From Phallusia mammillata (taxonomy: Eukaryota; Chordata; Ascidiacea; Phlebobranchia; Ascidiidae): a stretch of DNA of 64,000 nt. Shown here one piece after another: positions 12,101 to 24,100 of this stretch; position 1 is the stretch's first letter; each line of letters begins with the position of its first letter. Under the pieces are notes generated by a model. That model was not told the DNA's origin and searched no databases. It saw nothing but the letters and a program-made list of their open reading frames with translations. The stretch is from assembly GCA_003260075.1 (NCBI GenBank), contig QLIY01000500.1:52645-116644 (forward strand). The letters run 5' to 3'. The translations under genes were made by a program, and so were the position numbers.

Positions 12101-15100
12101 TCAGCGATTATTGAGCATAACCCCATGCAGAGACATAGGCTTGTGGCTGGAAATTGAAAAGATGAACCTTTTTATCTAAATCGTTAGGCCGAATGAGCAG
12201 GCGTTTTATCCAAATCGATTTCCGATGGTTTGGATTTGATTTAAATTTTATATTTTACGTGGGCAATAGTGTTTTTGTTACCGAATAGAAAAGCCTTTTG
12301 TCAAGCATGGTTTTCGAATTGGTTATATCTACACTTCTGCACCGTATGCTTAGTAATTAACTCATACAAAAACAAACAAAATTATGGAACACGTGTTTGA
12401 AAACTTTTTTTCGGGTTAAAAAATGCTCAAACTATATAACATTCCTTTGTTCATTTACCATTTTTTCAAAATAAATGTTGTCCGACGAAGTAAAAAATCT
12501 AACAGATTCAAAAAAATGTCTACAGCACATTATGTATCATTGACCCGAAAATTAGGATTCCTGTCTCGTAATATGCTTGTTTGTTTGCAAATTGCCCAGC
12601 TAAGGTTACTCTGATTGCTATAAGAGACGCAATTTCAACAAACCTACAGTCACAACACATTAATTATGTCTTGCAAACTACATGAACAACCCTAAGTACT
12701 ATTTAATGTCATGGATCGTATGTCATGAAATGACAGTTGTTTTTTGGTCTAGTAAGCATAGATGTAGTTAGCTATGTGCGGTCAACCGTGTCAATACGTT
12801 TTTTGATTCGTTGTTGTTTTATTAAAGCTGTTCTTTGGTCCTTTGAAGGATAGATAGGTTCAGTTTATTGAAAAAAAACTTCCTAACAAAGAACAAAAAA
12901 TATAAAGCTGTATGTCAACCACCAACTAGTTGATAAAACTCATGAACACTTTTGTCCCGTTTGACATAACAAATCCCATAAAAACAACATATGTCTGCAG
13001 CGCGTTCAACCTGGATCTACTAAACGTTTTAATCTCCATATCGTAATAACATGCAAATACTTTTCCGACTTGGTGATGGTTTTAGTTTATTTCTGTCTCT
13101 GTGCTTTCACCGAAAATAAAAACTAACCATATAAATCTAACCGTAAAGGCATCCAATTTTACCAACGGGTCGTGTTGTTATTGCAGGGAAATTGATGTAC
13201 GTCCATGGCTTCTGGGCTGGATGTGACGCGCCCACCACAAACCAAACAAGTCGGATTGAAAACGGGAACTTTTCCCTTCAGTTCAGCACCGGCAGTGGCT
13301 TTTATGATTACAAGGAAAACAACAAAGTCAAAGTCAGAAACTTTCAAAGCCGGATTCTTTAAAAGTCCAATTAAATTAGTCAACATTACAGTGTCAACCC
13401 CATGGTCTTAAATACGTGTTTTTTACGGAATACAGTTAAAGTTGAACTACAACCAAAAAAAATATTCGTAAAAACAAGGAAACGTTATGACCTCACAATA
13501 ATGACACCAAGTAATCTTTACAGTTTTGCACGCAGGTGTTCTATCTCAGCCGAACCTCGTTCCTTTCTTGGCCAGGTATCGCCACCGGGATCAAAGTTCG
13601 CGTTGCTGTTAGAAACGCATTTTGTCACTTGACAATACGTTTTCGGGGTTGTTCTGTGAATGAGAACAAGTTTGACAATAACGAATACATGCGACCTAAT
13701 GGTGAGTTATTTGATGGTTAAAAAATGTTTTTTAACAATTTAAAATCGGAATCATTTTCCTTAGAGTGGAAAGTTTTGATCCAGACCACCATGGCAAGCC
13801 TCAACGACACTTTAACATCTACTGGCGTCATCAACCACGCCTACGATACGCCAAGAACACAAAGTTCTTCTGAAATTAAGACCAAACCCCCCCCCCCGAT
13901 CCAGACCACCATGGCAAGCCTCAACGACACTTTAACATCTACTGGTGTCATCAACCACGCCTACGATACGCCAAGAACACAAAGTGCTTCTGAAATTAAG
14001 ACCAAATGGCTGGACATGCTGCCAGCGTATTACAACTTTAGTTTAAGTTGGAAGGTGAAGTTTATTGATGCAAAAAGTGGAAGAAATATCGTTTCGTGGC
14101 TGACTTCGTCCTCCGAATGCCAAGTTGCAATGGACAAGTACAATTTGCTTCAAGAGCCCCCCCCCCAGTTGGAAGGTGAAGTTTATTGATGCAAAAAGTG
14201 GAAGAAATATCGTTGCGTGGCTGACTTCGTCCTCCGAGTGCCAAGTTGCAATGGACAAGTACAATTTGCTTCAAGAACTGCTTGTCTTAGCAAGAGGACA
14301 AACGGAAATGACATCTTGTGAATGGGAACGTTCCGGAGAAATAATAAATGCCAACATGGATCTTAACGGTAAGGAAAAATGACCAAACGCATGCTTCTTT
14401 ACTTACAGTATGTGTGTGTGTGTGCGCGCGCGCCAAAAGTGTACCAAACACATGACATTCCAATTGCTATAATGAGTCTTTGCAATATGCAAATCACGTT
14501 TATTATTAATTTCTGCAGATTTATTGGTACGAGTCTCTATTCGACGCGATTTTCAGGCCACAGACGCCTTTGATCAGCTTTCAAATCTTGCTTCGGAAGC
14601 TGTACTTACCCTGCATCCTCTGGTGGGCGACTCACCTGAAGAGTGCGCCACCGCGTGTCTGAAACATACAACGAACTCTTGTTTCGGATTCCAATTTCTT
14701 TCCAATAGCAACAAAAGTGCACAATGCCAAGTTTTTGTTACCAACATTGATTTAAAAATTTTGAAACCGTTCCTAGGCGTACAACTGTTCATTTTAAAAG
14801 GTAAATTTTGAATAGTTAATAGTTTAAATTGAACAGATTTTTAACTGAAGGTAAACATAAGTTTTTTATATTTAGATTTATATATGTACTTCTCATTTGG
14901 CCCTGTAAAAACAAATTAAAGGAATTCATTTCCGCTTTGAAAAAACAAGTTCATTTTAATTACTTGACTGAGATCAGTGTGCCTTTTAAATCCTTCCGCC
15001 TTGACGCGGCTGTGGCCAATATGCAAATGATTTACTTGGCCATACTGGCAATATGTTGTAAATGTTAGATAACCATGCAGTAAACAAGACCAATGAAAAC

Positions 15101-18100
15101 AAACTTTTTGTTGAGAGTAACTTTTAATTGTTTTTCACAGATCGCTTTAAACCTCTTCTTCCACTGAGGGAGTTCACCAAACGTGACGAGGCTTTAATGA
15201 GTAAGCGACCATATCGTAGTAAACATGTTGTTATGTCAGTACTTATTTTTTTGTTGACCACAAGCGAAACCAGTAAAAAGTGCAATGAACACGTTACCAT
15301 ATATTCTACTGAAACAGTTTTTGTTTTTACTTCTAAAAGTTTTAGTGAATGACATGTTTCACGTAAAATTTATTTGTGAAAGCATAACAGAACATATATT
15401 TGACCATTATTAAACTTTCGGATGGATATGATATCAGTAACGATTGGTTTTGTAGCACGAAAATAAACTTAAACTTAATGCGTTTCGGTCACGTACAGAC
15501 CAAATCAATCAAACAAACAAACAAACAACGTCAACTTTTTTCGAAATAAATTTGCTGGACGTTTTGATTGGTGGATAGTTTGCTGTACACAAATGTTTTT
15601 GTTAAAAACTTGACATCTTTTTACAAATACTTTCCAAATAGGTATGTTGCACCAAGTTTAAGTCAAGTTTAATTAAAGTTTGCGCCTTTCCCGGTAACTT
15701 ATAACGAATAGCGATAATTTTTATCCTCTAAATAGGCATTCGAATGAAAACAGGTAAAATGTAAATTTTCAACGTTTGTTTCATGTTTAAACAGATTCGG
15801 ATACCGGCTATGAATGTCAATGTGTCAATGGCATGATTGGAGCTCGTTGTGATAACAACAGTATCCATGACTACACATACCACGTGACTATATCAGAGGA
15901 ACAGGCAGCTACTGAGTAAGTGCAACAAATAAGTGTCTGAAATTCATCCAACAAGAAGATACTCAGAACATACAAGCCAATATCTTAATGTAAAACAATA
16001 CAACATTTCGACAGTTTCTATTGTCATCGTCAGATATTAGCTTTTGTGTTCTTGCTGAAAATATTTATAACCGTGAATTGTGTACCTAAGTACATCAAGG
16101 TATAGTTTTATTAGTTTGTTTAGGCATAAATACGTAGGATAAAAATAAACAATAAAGGCGTGTGAAAACAAGTAAATAAAAATAGCCAAATATATGACGC
16201 TAAAAATCGTGAAATACCAAATTTATGATGCACTTTTATGATGAGGAGCGATCACACCACATGTACTACGTACCGACAGTAAAAGTGCCTTAGTCATGTT
16301 ACGTCACCAGAACATTGCGTGGGCACATGATCGCACTTGATGCATTTTAGTCTCTAGGGAATTTTGGTATGTGCATTTGGCCCGCTTTGACGTCACCTTC
16401 GAACTTTAATTTTCATGATGTTTTGTGACGTAACCTCCCCCCCCCCTGATGAGGAGCGATCACACCACATGTACTACGTACCGACAGTAAAAGTACCTTA
16501 GTCATGTTACGTCACCAGCACATTACGTAGGTACATGATCGCACTTAATGCATTTTAGTTTCTAGGAAATTTTTGTATGTGCACTTGGCCCGCTTTGACG
16601 TCACCTTCGAACTTTAAGTTCGATGATGTTTTGTGACGTATCCCTTTGTTTTCGTCATTTCCTTCAAATGTGACGTTCAATTCTAAATTTAATTACAGTC
16701 ATAGTGTCATTGTTAAATTTCCTGCTTGAGGTCAAAGTCCATCCGCTAGGTTACGAACCTTTAAAAAAGATGTAAAATATCTTAAAACCAAAAAGCGAAA
16801 AAACGAAGTTACTCCAACCTATAACCAATATCTTTTCTACACAAAGTGTTTTTTTTACTAAACAGTGTTTCAGTCGTTTAAACATTTTTTTAGACTTGAA
16901 TGCCCGTCTTCTAACGTCACCAGGTTTGTCATAAAGATTCAGTTCTCTTTGGGTGAAATATCAGCGGTGGAGAAAAACCCACGGGTTGTTCACGTTGTTA
17001 GGGCGCTATGCAACAACAAGCAGGTAGTGCTTTTAGCGATACTGGAAAAAATGACTTTAATTCTAACAACCACGATCGTTCAGTGACATTTGTTGCGCAG
17101 TATTAATATAAATTTGAAATATTTTTAGACTTTGTTTCCTCACTGCCATATCCCACGTGGTTTAAAGAAAATCAACTAAAAATGTTTTTTAAGCCCACTT
17201 TTCCCTTAAATCTTGTACAAGAAAAGTGACATTTGCAGCAATAGAACTTTTTTTTCAAGAATTGCACCGTATCTGTTGAAGCTATTAACTCGTTACTGCC
17301 GTCTAGCGAGAGAAGAACAAAGTTTCTTGAAATTCGATACGTGTGTGTACGACGCAACGTCACAGCATCTACAAACAAAAGCAGTGTGATGGTTTCACAT
17401 ACTTTGGGTATTTGTCTCCTATTTAATAACAGAAAAATGTTCAATTTCGTTTAAACTTAGTTTGATTTAAAAACAGAGAAAAACATATAAAAAAACGAAA
17501 CTGATTTTTGTTGTATGATTAATTGTATTTTAAATGAACGTACTCAATATGCTCATTAGACTTATTATTTGCCATTAAATTTTCATTAAGCGATTCGATA
17601 GTAAACATGGTAGGCTTTAGTTTAAAAATAAAAAGGCCTCATCGTGTTTGGGTATAAATTTTATACGTATAGTTTTTAGGGGCTTTAAGGTTTTGTTGCG
17701 TTCTTTTATTTTTGTAACAAGTACATGCTACCCCAGATATAAACATAAAGATATTAAGATATTATATTGGGCTGTATTGTCCAGTGACGACCGTAGCGTC
17801 TTCAGTGACCACAACACCCAGCACAGAAAAAGAAGATACGACTCTGTGTGATAACTGTGGGGAAGATACTAACTTCGAAGTTTTCGAGAATAAACACCGA
17901 GTGCAACCGGAGTCGGGAAGCTTTTTTCTTAACTTGTTCGAAAAGCCCAAGGAAACACAATCGGTTATGACGTCACAGGAGACGACGACATCAATGACGT
18001 AAGAATGGGTGACGTAAAGTGTAACGTTTTTGCTACTAAAATACCTTTTTTGTTATGTGCTGTTTAAAAAACCCACTTCCAAAAAGCAGTTAAGGTATTT

Positions 18101-21100
18101 ATTTAAGATATTTGCCACATATTTATCAATTTCTTACCGAATCAGAAAAGCTTCCTGGCCCACATAGTTTTCTTTGAATACTGTTAGATAAGTTTTAAAA
18201 AGTCCAATTTTTTGTATTTTTTTACAGTACAATGACGACTCAAAGTCCATTGGAAACAACTACTTTGGTTACTAGCTCTTATTCTACAATGCCAGAAGTC
18301 ACAACAACATACGTTCGGAAAACAACGGTACGATCTGGGCATAAAATGTTGTGTATTTTTTTGTTAGCGCCAAAATTGTTATTAGTATAACCGTTGTTAT
18401 GTACAGGCCAACGAAACTGCCCCACCCACTTCAACTGTTGAAAACATATGCACAAATTTCGAAAAACGTCTGAGTGAAACCACATACGATACAAATGAAG
18501 ATGAAAGCGAATGCCCACAAGGTATTACGAAACATCTTATTTTCATGATTTTATGATGTGAATTTGTTTGTAACTTTTTCACAATGTTAGGTGCGGAGAC
18601 GATAAAAAGATTTCTTTGCCTCAAGAATGACCAAAATCTATTTAAACCGGTTATAAAAACGGAATGCATCTCGAAAAAGACAATACAACTGTCAAGCGAA
18701 TTGGATCAACTTACTGAAGGTATCATGTTAAAAAATTGCCACAAACATTGGGTTTGCCAAAATAGAACACTAATTGTTGGTGTTCCTTTTCCAAATTAGG
18801 TAAGGTTTCTGGACGGAACGTCTTGCAAAAGGTAGCAGAAAGACAAACAGAAGTTTTGACGTCACAAAATGATGACGTACTGCCTGCTGACATCATAGAA
18901 AACACTAAAATACTACAGAGGTACAAAGAATGTTTTACACAAAAAACAATGACACATGCCTATTTTAAACAAAATCTTTTCTTGTCACAGAATTGTGTAT
19001 TTGCAAACGGAAATGAACGATGAAACAAAATCTCCAGAAAACAATTTAAATGTATCAGAATCAATTTTTAAATCTGTGGACATTTTGTTGGACGGCGGAC
19101 TGCATAGCACGTGGAAGAAAATAGCAAAAGTACACTAATGTTTATTCGTTTAAATGTTTAGTTAGCATCTCTGTATAGCATTACATTATGTTACATTTCA
19201 ACTCTCGTTCTTGGTGAACGTGTTCATTGTGGATCCAGTTGATTGCTTATGTAGTCTTTCAGACAAGCCTATAATATGATCTATTAAGGATTTCAACGTT
19301 TTTCGTAGATTGTAATTTCTTTTTTTTCTTGCAGCCTTCTTTTACACAGAAAACAATGGTCAAGGCAGTTAAATTTTCGTTTAGTCGATAAAGTCATTTC
19401 GAATGGTCAATTTTTAAATTTTAGGTCAATACAAACTTTTCTTGGTCCCCCCCCCCCCCCCCCCCGCCCTGAAGCATCGATTCAGACCTGCGATCACGGC
19501 ATACTTATCGATATATAGCCCCCCCCCCGTTAAATTTTCGTTTAGTCGATAAAGTCATTTCGAATGGTCAATTTTTTAATTTTAGGTCAATACAAACTTT
19601 TCTTGGTAATAAGTAACTAACTATTGTAATTTTCAGGAAAAAAGAAGTTCTGTAGCCGACGATCTTACACAAGCTGTGGATAATGTTGGGTTTCTAATCG
19701 CCCAAAACATGAACGAATCAAAAACAACTGAGACTCGAATCACAAACAACACAGCCATACAAGTATACTTGACAATCAAAGCCTGTCCAAGAAATGATTA
19801 CCTAAATTACATTTTTGTAAAATCAACAAACAAGGCATAAATAGCAAAGAAGACCAGTTTTTAGTAACTTATAAGGAGGTTATGCCATTATCAATTTAAT
19901 AGACGATAGTTTTGTGTATTATTTAAGCGTTTTTTATTTATTGCAGGTTTATCTGTTACATTCGTGCATATATGTCCATAAAAAAACAGTCAGTTTTAAA
20001 ACTGGTGTATTTCAGGTTGTCGCATTGCAACCAAAGTCAACTTTGAAAACAGATGCTGGGCGGATAAACTTTCCAGAAGAATCTGTATCTATTAACAACG
20101 AAAACTGGATGGACGGTGCTGGTACTATTGGAGTTCCATTCAGCACAGATTCCGAAGAGAAACAAAACTTTGTGTTCGCAGTTTATAACAGCTTGGATTC
20201 ACTGCTCGGTAAAAACATCGTGTTTTGTGTTTCGTTTTAATTTTATTCAGAACAAAAAAACTTTCTTAGATAACGAGCATTTGGTCTTCTCTCAAGTTCG
20301 CTCTGAAATCGACCTACGATTTCAGTATATTTATGAACTGCCTTCCACCCTGTTTTGCTTGTAAAACAACTTTTTTGTTTGGAAAAGCTAATATAAATCA
20401 TCGTTTTATCCGATTAAGGCAGCGACACAAATAGCGAAACATGAAAAGACAAAGACGGCAGTTTAAGCAAACCTTGTGTTCAAAACGCTTTGAAAAACCA
20501 ACTAGTCACAATTACGGCAGTGTTACAAAACAAATCTAAACCATTCGGTTTTCGACAGAAAGCCTGTAATGAGTCTGACAACCAAAATCTGGTATTCAAA
20601 ATTGGTCGTTTGTACACAAAAAATCGCTTTGCCGTACAATTGTTGGTTAATATTAGAATAGGAACATCCGACCAATAAAGATGTAGTAGTAATATTCTTA
20701 TTAACCAATAAATGTGTGTCAAAATGAATAAGAATCGTTAACATGACCAAAATCGAAATACAGTGAGGTCTTTTTAATTCAATCTTAATCTTTCAGGCGA
20801 CTCATATGAGGACGGGGATTCAACTAAAGAGGAATTCCTCGACAATGAGACGGGAATTTTCCATAATCAGAACCGCAGCAAATATGTCGTCAACTCGTGC
20901 GTCATATCTGCGTCAGTACGACCTTTGCCCCGTGATCTCATCGCTCAAAAGAAGATCAACATTGTACTGAGACACAGAAAACCGTCGCACGCACCAACAA
21001 AGTACGTTAAAAAAGTGACATAAGTATTTTTAAGAGCTATTAAATGAATGATACTATACACAAGGTAAGGAAGTGTGCATTTTCAAATTCACATCGCAAG

Positions 21101-24100
21101 CCAGATAATTAAAATTTCTTTAATAAATGTTTAACTTTAGAATAAACATCGTTTGATGTTTGTTTACAGCTGTCCCAAGCGAAAATTTATGTCCGGGCCG
21201 TGTCCAAATACGTATGGCTTACTGGCGCAACCAAGTCTGGGTCGGACATGAAACCGTGTCACAACCTTATATGAATGTATGGCTAAGGGTTGACATTGAA
21301 ACACCCCTGTGCATGGGGCGTACACCCCCCCCCCCTAACATGCCCCGAACACCCACCTTGCTAGTTTTTCTATCGGCTTTCCAGATGAGTACGGACTATG
21401 ACTCACACATTGCTTTTATCTTAATTTTATCACCACAAATACGAACGCAAACGGGAAAATTACGTAATTGCTTCAGAACGCTAATTTAATAAAGTTAGCG
21501 ACCCCCCCCCCCAGGATTATGTTTGGTCCATGTACGTTCCGTGCCAACGGCCATACAACTGTACCCTCGCCTGGTCCATGGCTGACAGTCCCTAGCTTAT
21601 TGCGTCGTTACGCCACACTTTGCCTAACATGCCCCGGACACCCACCTTGCTAGTTTTTCTATCGGCTTTCCGGATGAGTACGGACTATGACTCACACATT
21701 GCTTTTATCTTAATTTTATTACCACAAATACGAACGCAAACGGGTAAATTACGTAATTGCTTCAGAACGCTAATTTAATAAAGTTAGAGAATTGACTTTC
21801 AATGGTTTTGTACAGGATAATTTGAACCTTTTTGAAAACATTTAGATGTGTTTTTTGGAAAGTTGGTGAGACAGACACTGAATCTGGCCGCTGGTCGTCA
21901 GATGGTTGTCAAGTTTTGTCACGGAACGAAACACACACCAAATGCGAATGCGATCATTTAACAAACTTCGCTATTTTAATGAACGTTGCAGGAGTGAAAG
22001 TAAGTCAGCAATTCCTTTGTTAATTGTTTCGGTTATAATTAAACTATAAATTACTACATCATAAATATGGAAACTTTTTCCATAGGAGTTGGAATGAAGT
22101 CTTTTTCTATTTTTGTACGTTTAAGTATCCAGATGTGTTTAAATGAGACCTTTCAAGTCATAAAGACAAATAGCTTTTAAAAAGTTTTTTTTTAAATTTT
22201 AAAAATAAATGCATGTTTGTGGTAAAAGCATTTTGTTTGATTTTCGCAGTTGGGAAAAACTGACGATTTTATTCTTTCAATTTTAACCTGGGTCGGCTGT
22301 TCCATGTCCATCGTCTGCCTGGTCACGTGTCTGTTCTGCTTCAACGGGCTTCGAGGTCTTCGTTCGATTCGTAACTCCATTCACAAAAATCTCTGTGTAA
22401 CATTGGCGCTTGGACAAACCATTTTTCTCGCCGGAGTCGATCAGACGGACAGAAGAGTAAGAATTTCATGCGTNTCTAACCTGGGTCGGCTGTTCCATGT
22501 CAATCGTCTGTCTGGTCACGTGTCTCTTCTGCTTCAACGGGCTTCGTGGTCTTCGTTCTATTCGTAACTCCATTCACAAAAATCTCTGTGTAACATTGGC
22601 GCTTGGACAAACCATTTTTCTCGCCGGGGTCGATCAGACGGACAGAAGAGTAAGAATTTCATGCGTTGGTCATATTGGTCAAACAATTTGTTTTCGCTCT
22701 GCAATCCAAAGTTATTTGCTACATTTTATGCGATTTAGTGGCAATTATTTGGCAATTAACATTTTATGTGGCAATTAACATTTTATGCGATTCAGTGGCA
22801 AGTTTTCAGTTTAGCTACCTTTTAAGGTTCTGTCTTTCGTCCCCAGCCAACGATAAATTTACTGTAAATTGGGCACAGCTTCTAATGCTGTAAACGTTTA
22901 CGAAACTTGCTGCTTAAGCTATAGAACGGGAAACTTGTGAAGCTTTTACCGTATTAGTTGTTCATTAACAATATGCTATATTCGTAAAAAGGTACCTGTT
23001 TAAACTGCATACTAAATCCTAATTTTCCGGCTGAGAATCACATTTTTTAACAATCACAAACAAACATATTACTTTCGAACCAGCTTTTGTGCACATTTAT
23101 CGCTGCCACTCTTCACTATCTCTTCCTCTCTGTCTTCTGTTGGATGAGCATTGAAGGACTTCATCTCTACGTGTCCCTTGTACAAGTGTTTGAGATCGAC
23201 AAGAGGTCACGTTTGGCTGCGTATTACGTGTTCGCATACGGGGCTCCTGCCCTAGTGGTCGCAGTGTCAGCAGGAATTCGTTATGATGGATTCGGAAGCG
23301 ACGAGAGGTCAGTCAACTATGTGTTTTTTTCTAGAAAAAGAACTTTAAGGAATTTGCCGATTTAGATGATTTTTTTCCAAATACACTATTGGTTTATGTT
23401 GTCTATCACTATGTAATGGACTTAACATAGCGGTATCAAATCGGATTGTAAATGTAGAAAGAAGTTGCACAAAAACATTGGAGACTGACTGTTTACACAT
23501 TAAACAATGAAATACTACGCAATAACTTTCAATGTAGCCAGGGCTTGCGTCAAATTTAAGTCAGTGTCGGGTTCAAGGCAATAGTCACCGGTGGGATAGA
23601 ACTGGGCTTAAGTAAGGCTGACGCTCCGTCAATTAAGCAAGGCTCAAGGCGCGTTGTCATACGGAAAGTCCCAAATACAAATCCCAGAAACAAATAACCA
23701 TTTCGATTTAAAAAGCAAACATAAAGGATCGTAAATAACATTTCACTGCTTATTGTGACAGCTTACGATATTGAATGTATTTTACACATAATGTACAACC
23801 TTTATTTAATTATAGCTGCTGGTTGAAAGCAAAGGGCGATTATCTTATTTGGAGTTTTGTTGGCCCTGCACTAGCTGTTATTTGCGTCAATATTGGGTTT
23901 TTCATCGTGGCACTAAAAGTAATGAGAGCTCATCGGATCACCACTCCCGCTCATCGGACGAGACTGGCCAAAGCAAAGTAAGTTATGTGTTCACGTATAA
24001 TATTTGTTAAACGTTATGTATGATACCTTAAAGTCAAGTTCCGTTTCAAGTCAATATGGCGTTAAACTTTGCATAAAAACTATACTATATGCTCCCCCCC

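Larger units (their letters stand above)
13187..17407 (+). other. GPCR exons 7-14: middle ectodomain, PAN/apple, EGF remnant, SUEL-like segment
   Basis: Exons: 13187-13326 (or 13332), 13536-13701, 13765-14368, 14519-14800, 15141-15200, 15795-15915, 16894-17023, 17260-17407. The first three encode an extracellular region I cannot name. Exon 10 carries a PAN/apple-type core (PEECATACLKHTTNSCFGFQF). Exon 12 has an EGF C-terminal half (GYECQCVNGMIGARC). Exons 13-14 give ALCNNKQNCTVSV followed by TKFLEIRYVCV, the usual C-terminal pattern of a SUEL/galactose-binding lectin domain. Exon 9 contains two C-run duplications that must be discounted to keep phase. Confidence 0.7.
17785..21999 (+). other. 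GPCR exons 15-24: Thr/Ser stalk, GAIN domain and GPS
   Basis: Exons: 17785-17998, 18228-18327, 18407-18521, 18591-18719, 18800-18920, 18991-19129, 19637-19762, 20016-20208, 20797-21001, 21846-21999. Exons 15-17 are rich in TTT/SS and likely O-glycosylated. The GAIN part shows the expected NIVLRH strand, and exon 24 is a GPS with CVFWK, W, C and CECDHLTNFA. Phases are continuous; exon 23 ends in phase 2 and joins directly to the GPS exon. Confidence 0.85.

Noticed and set aside
17129-17158. Short exon candidate after 17128 (TLFPHCHIP) with a weak GTGGTT donor
   Set aside because: The exon at 17260-17407 fits better: it supplies phase 1 and the cysteine-rich SUEL-like end.
21160-21489. ORF before the GPS exon (AVPSENLCPGRVQIRMAYW) considered as an extra GPCR exon
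   Set aside because: In the phase left by the previous exon it hits a stop, and exon 23 joins directly to the GPS exon in phase 2.
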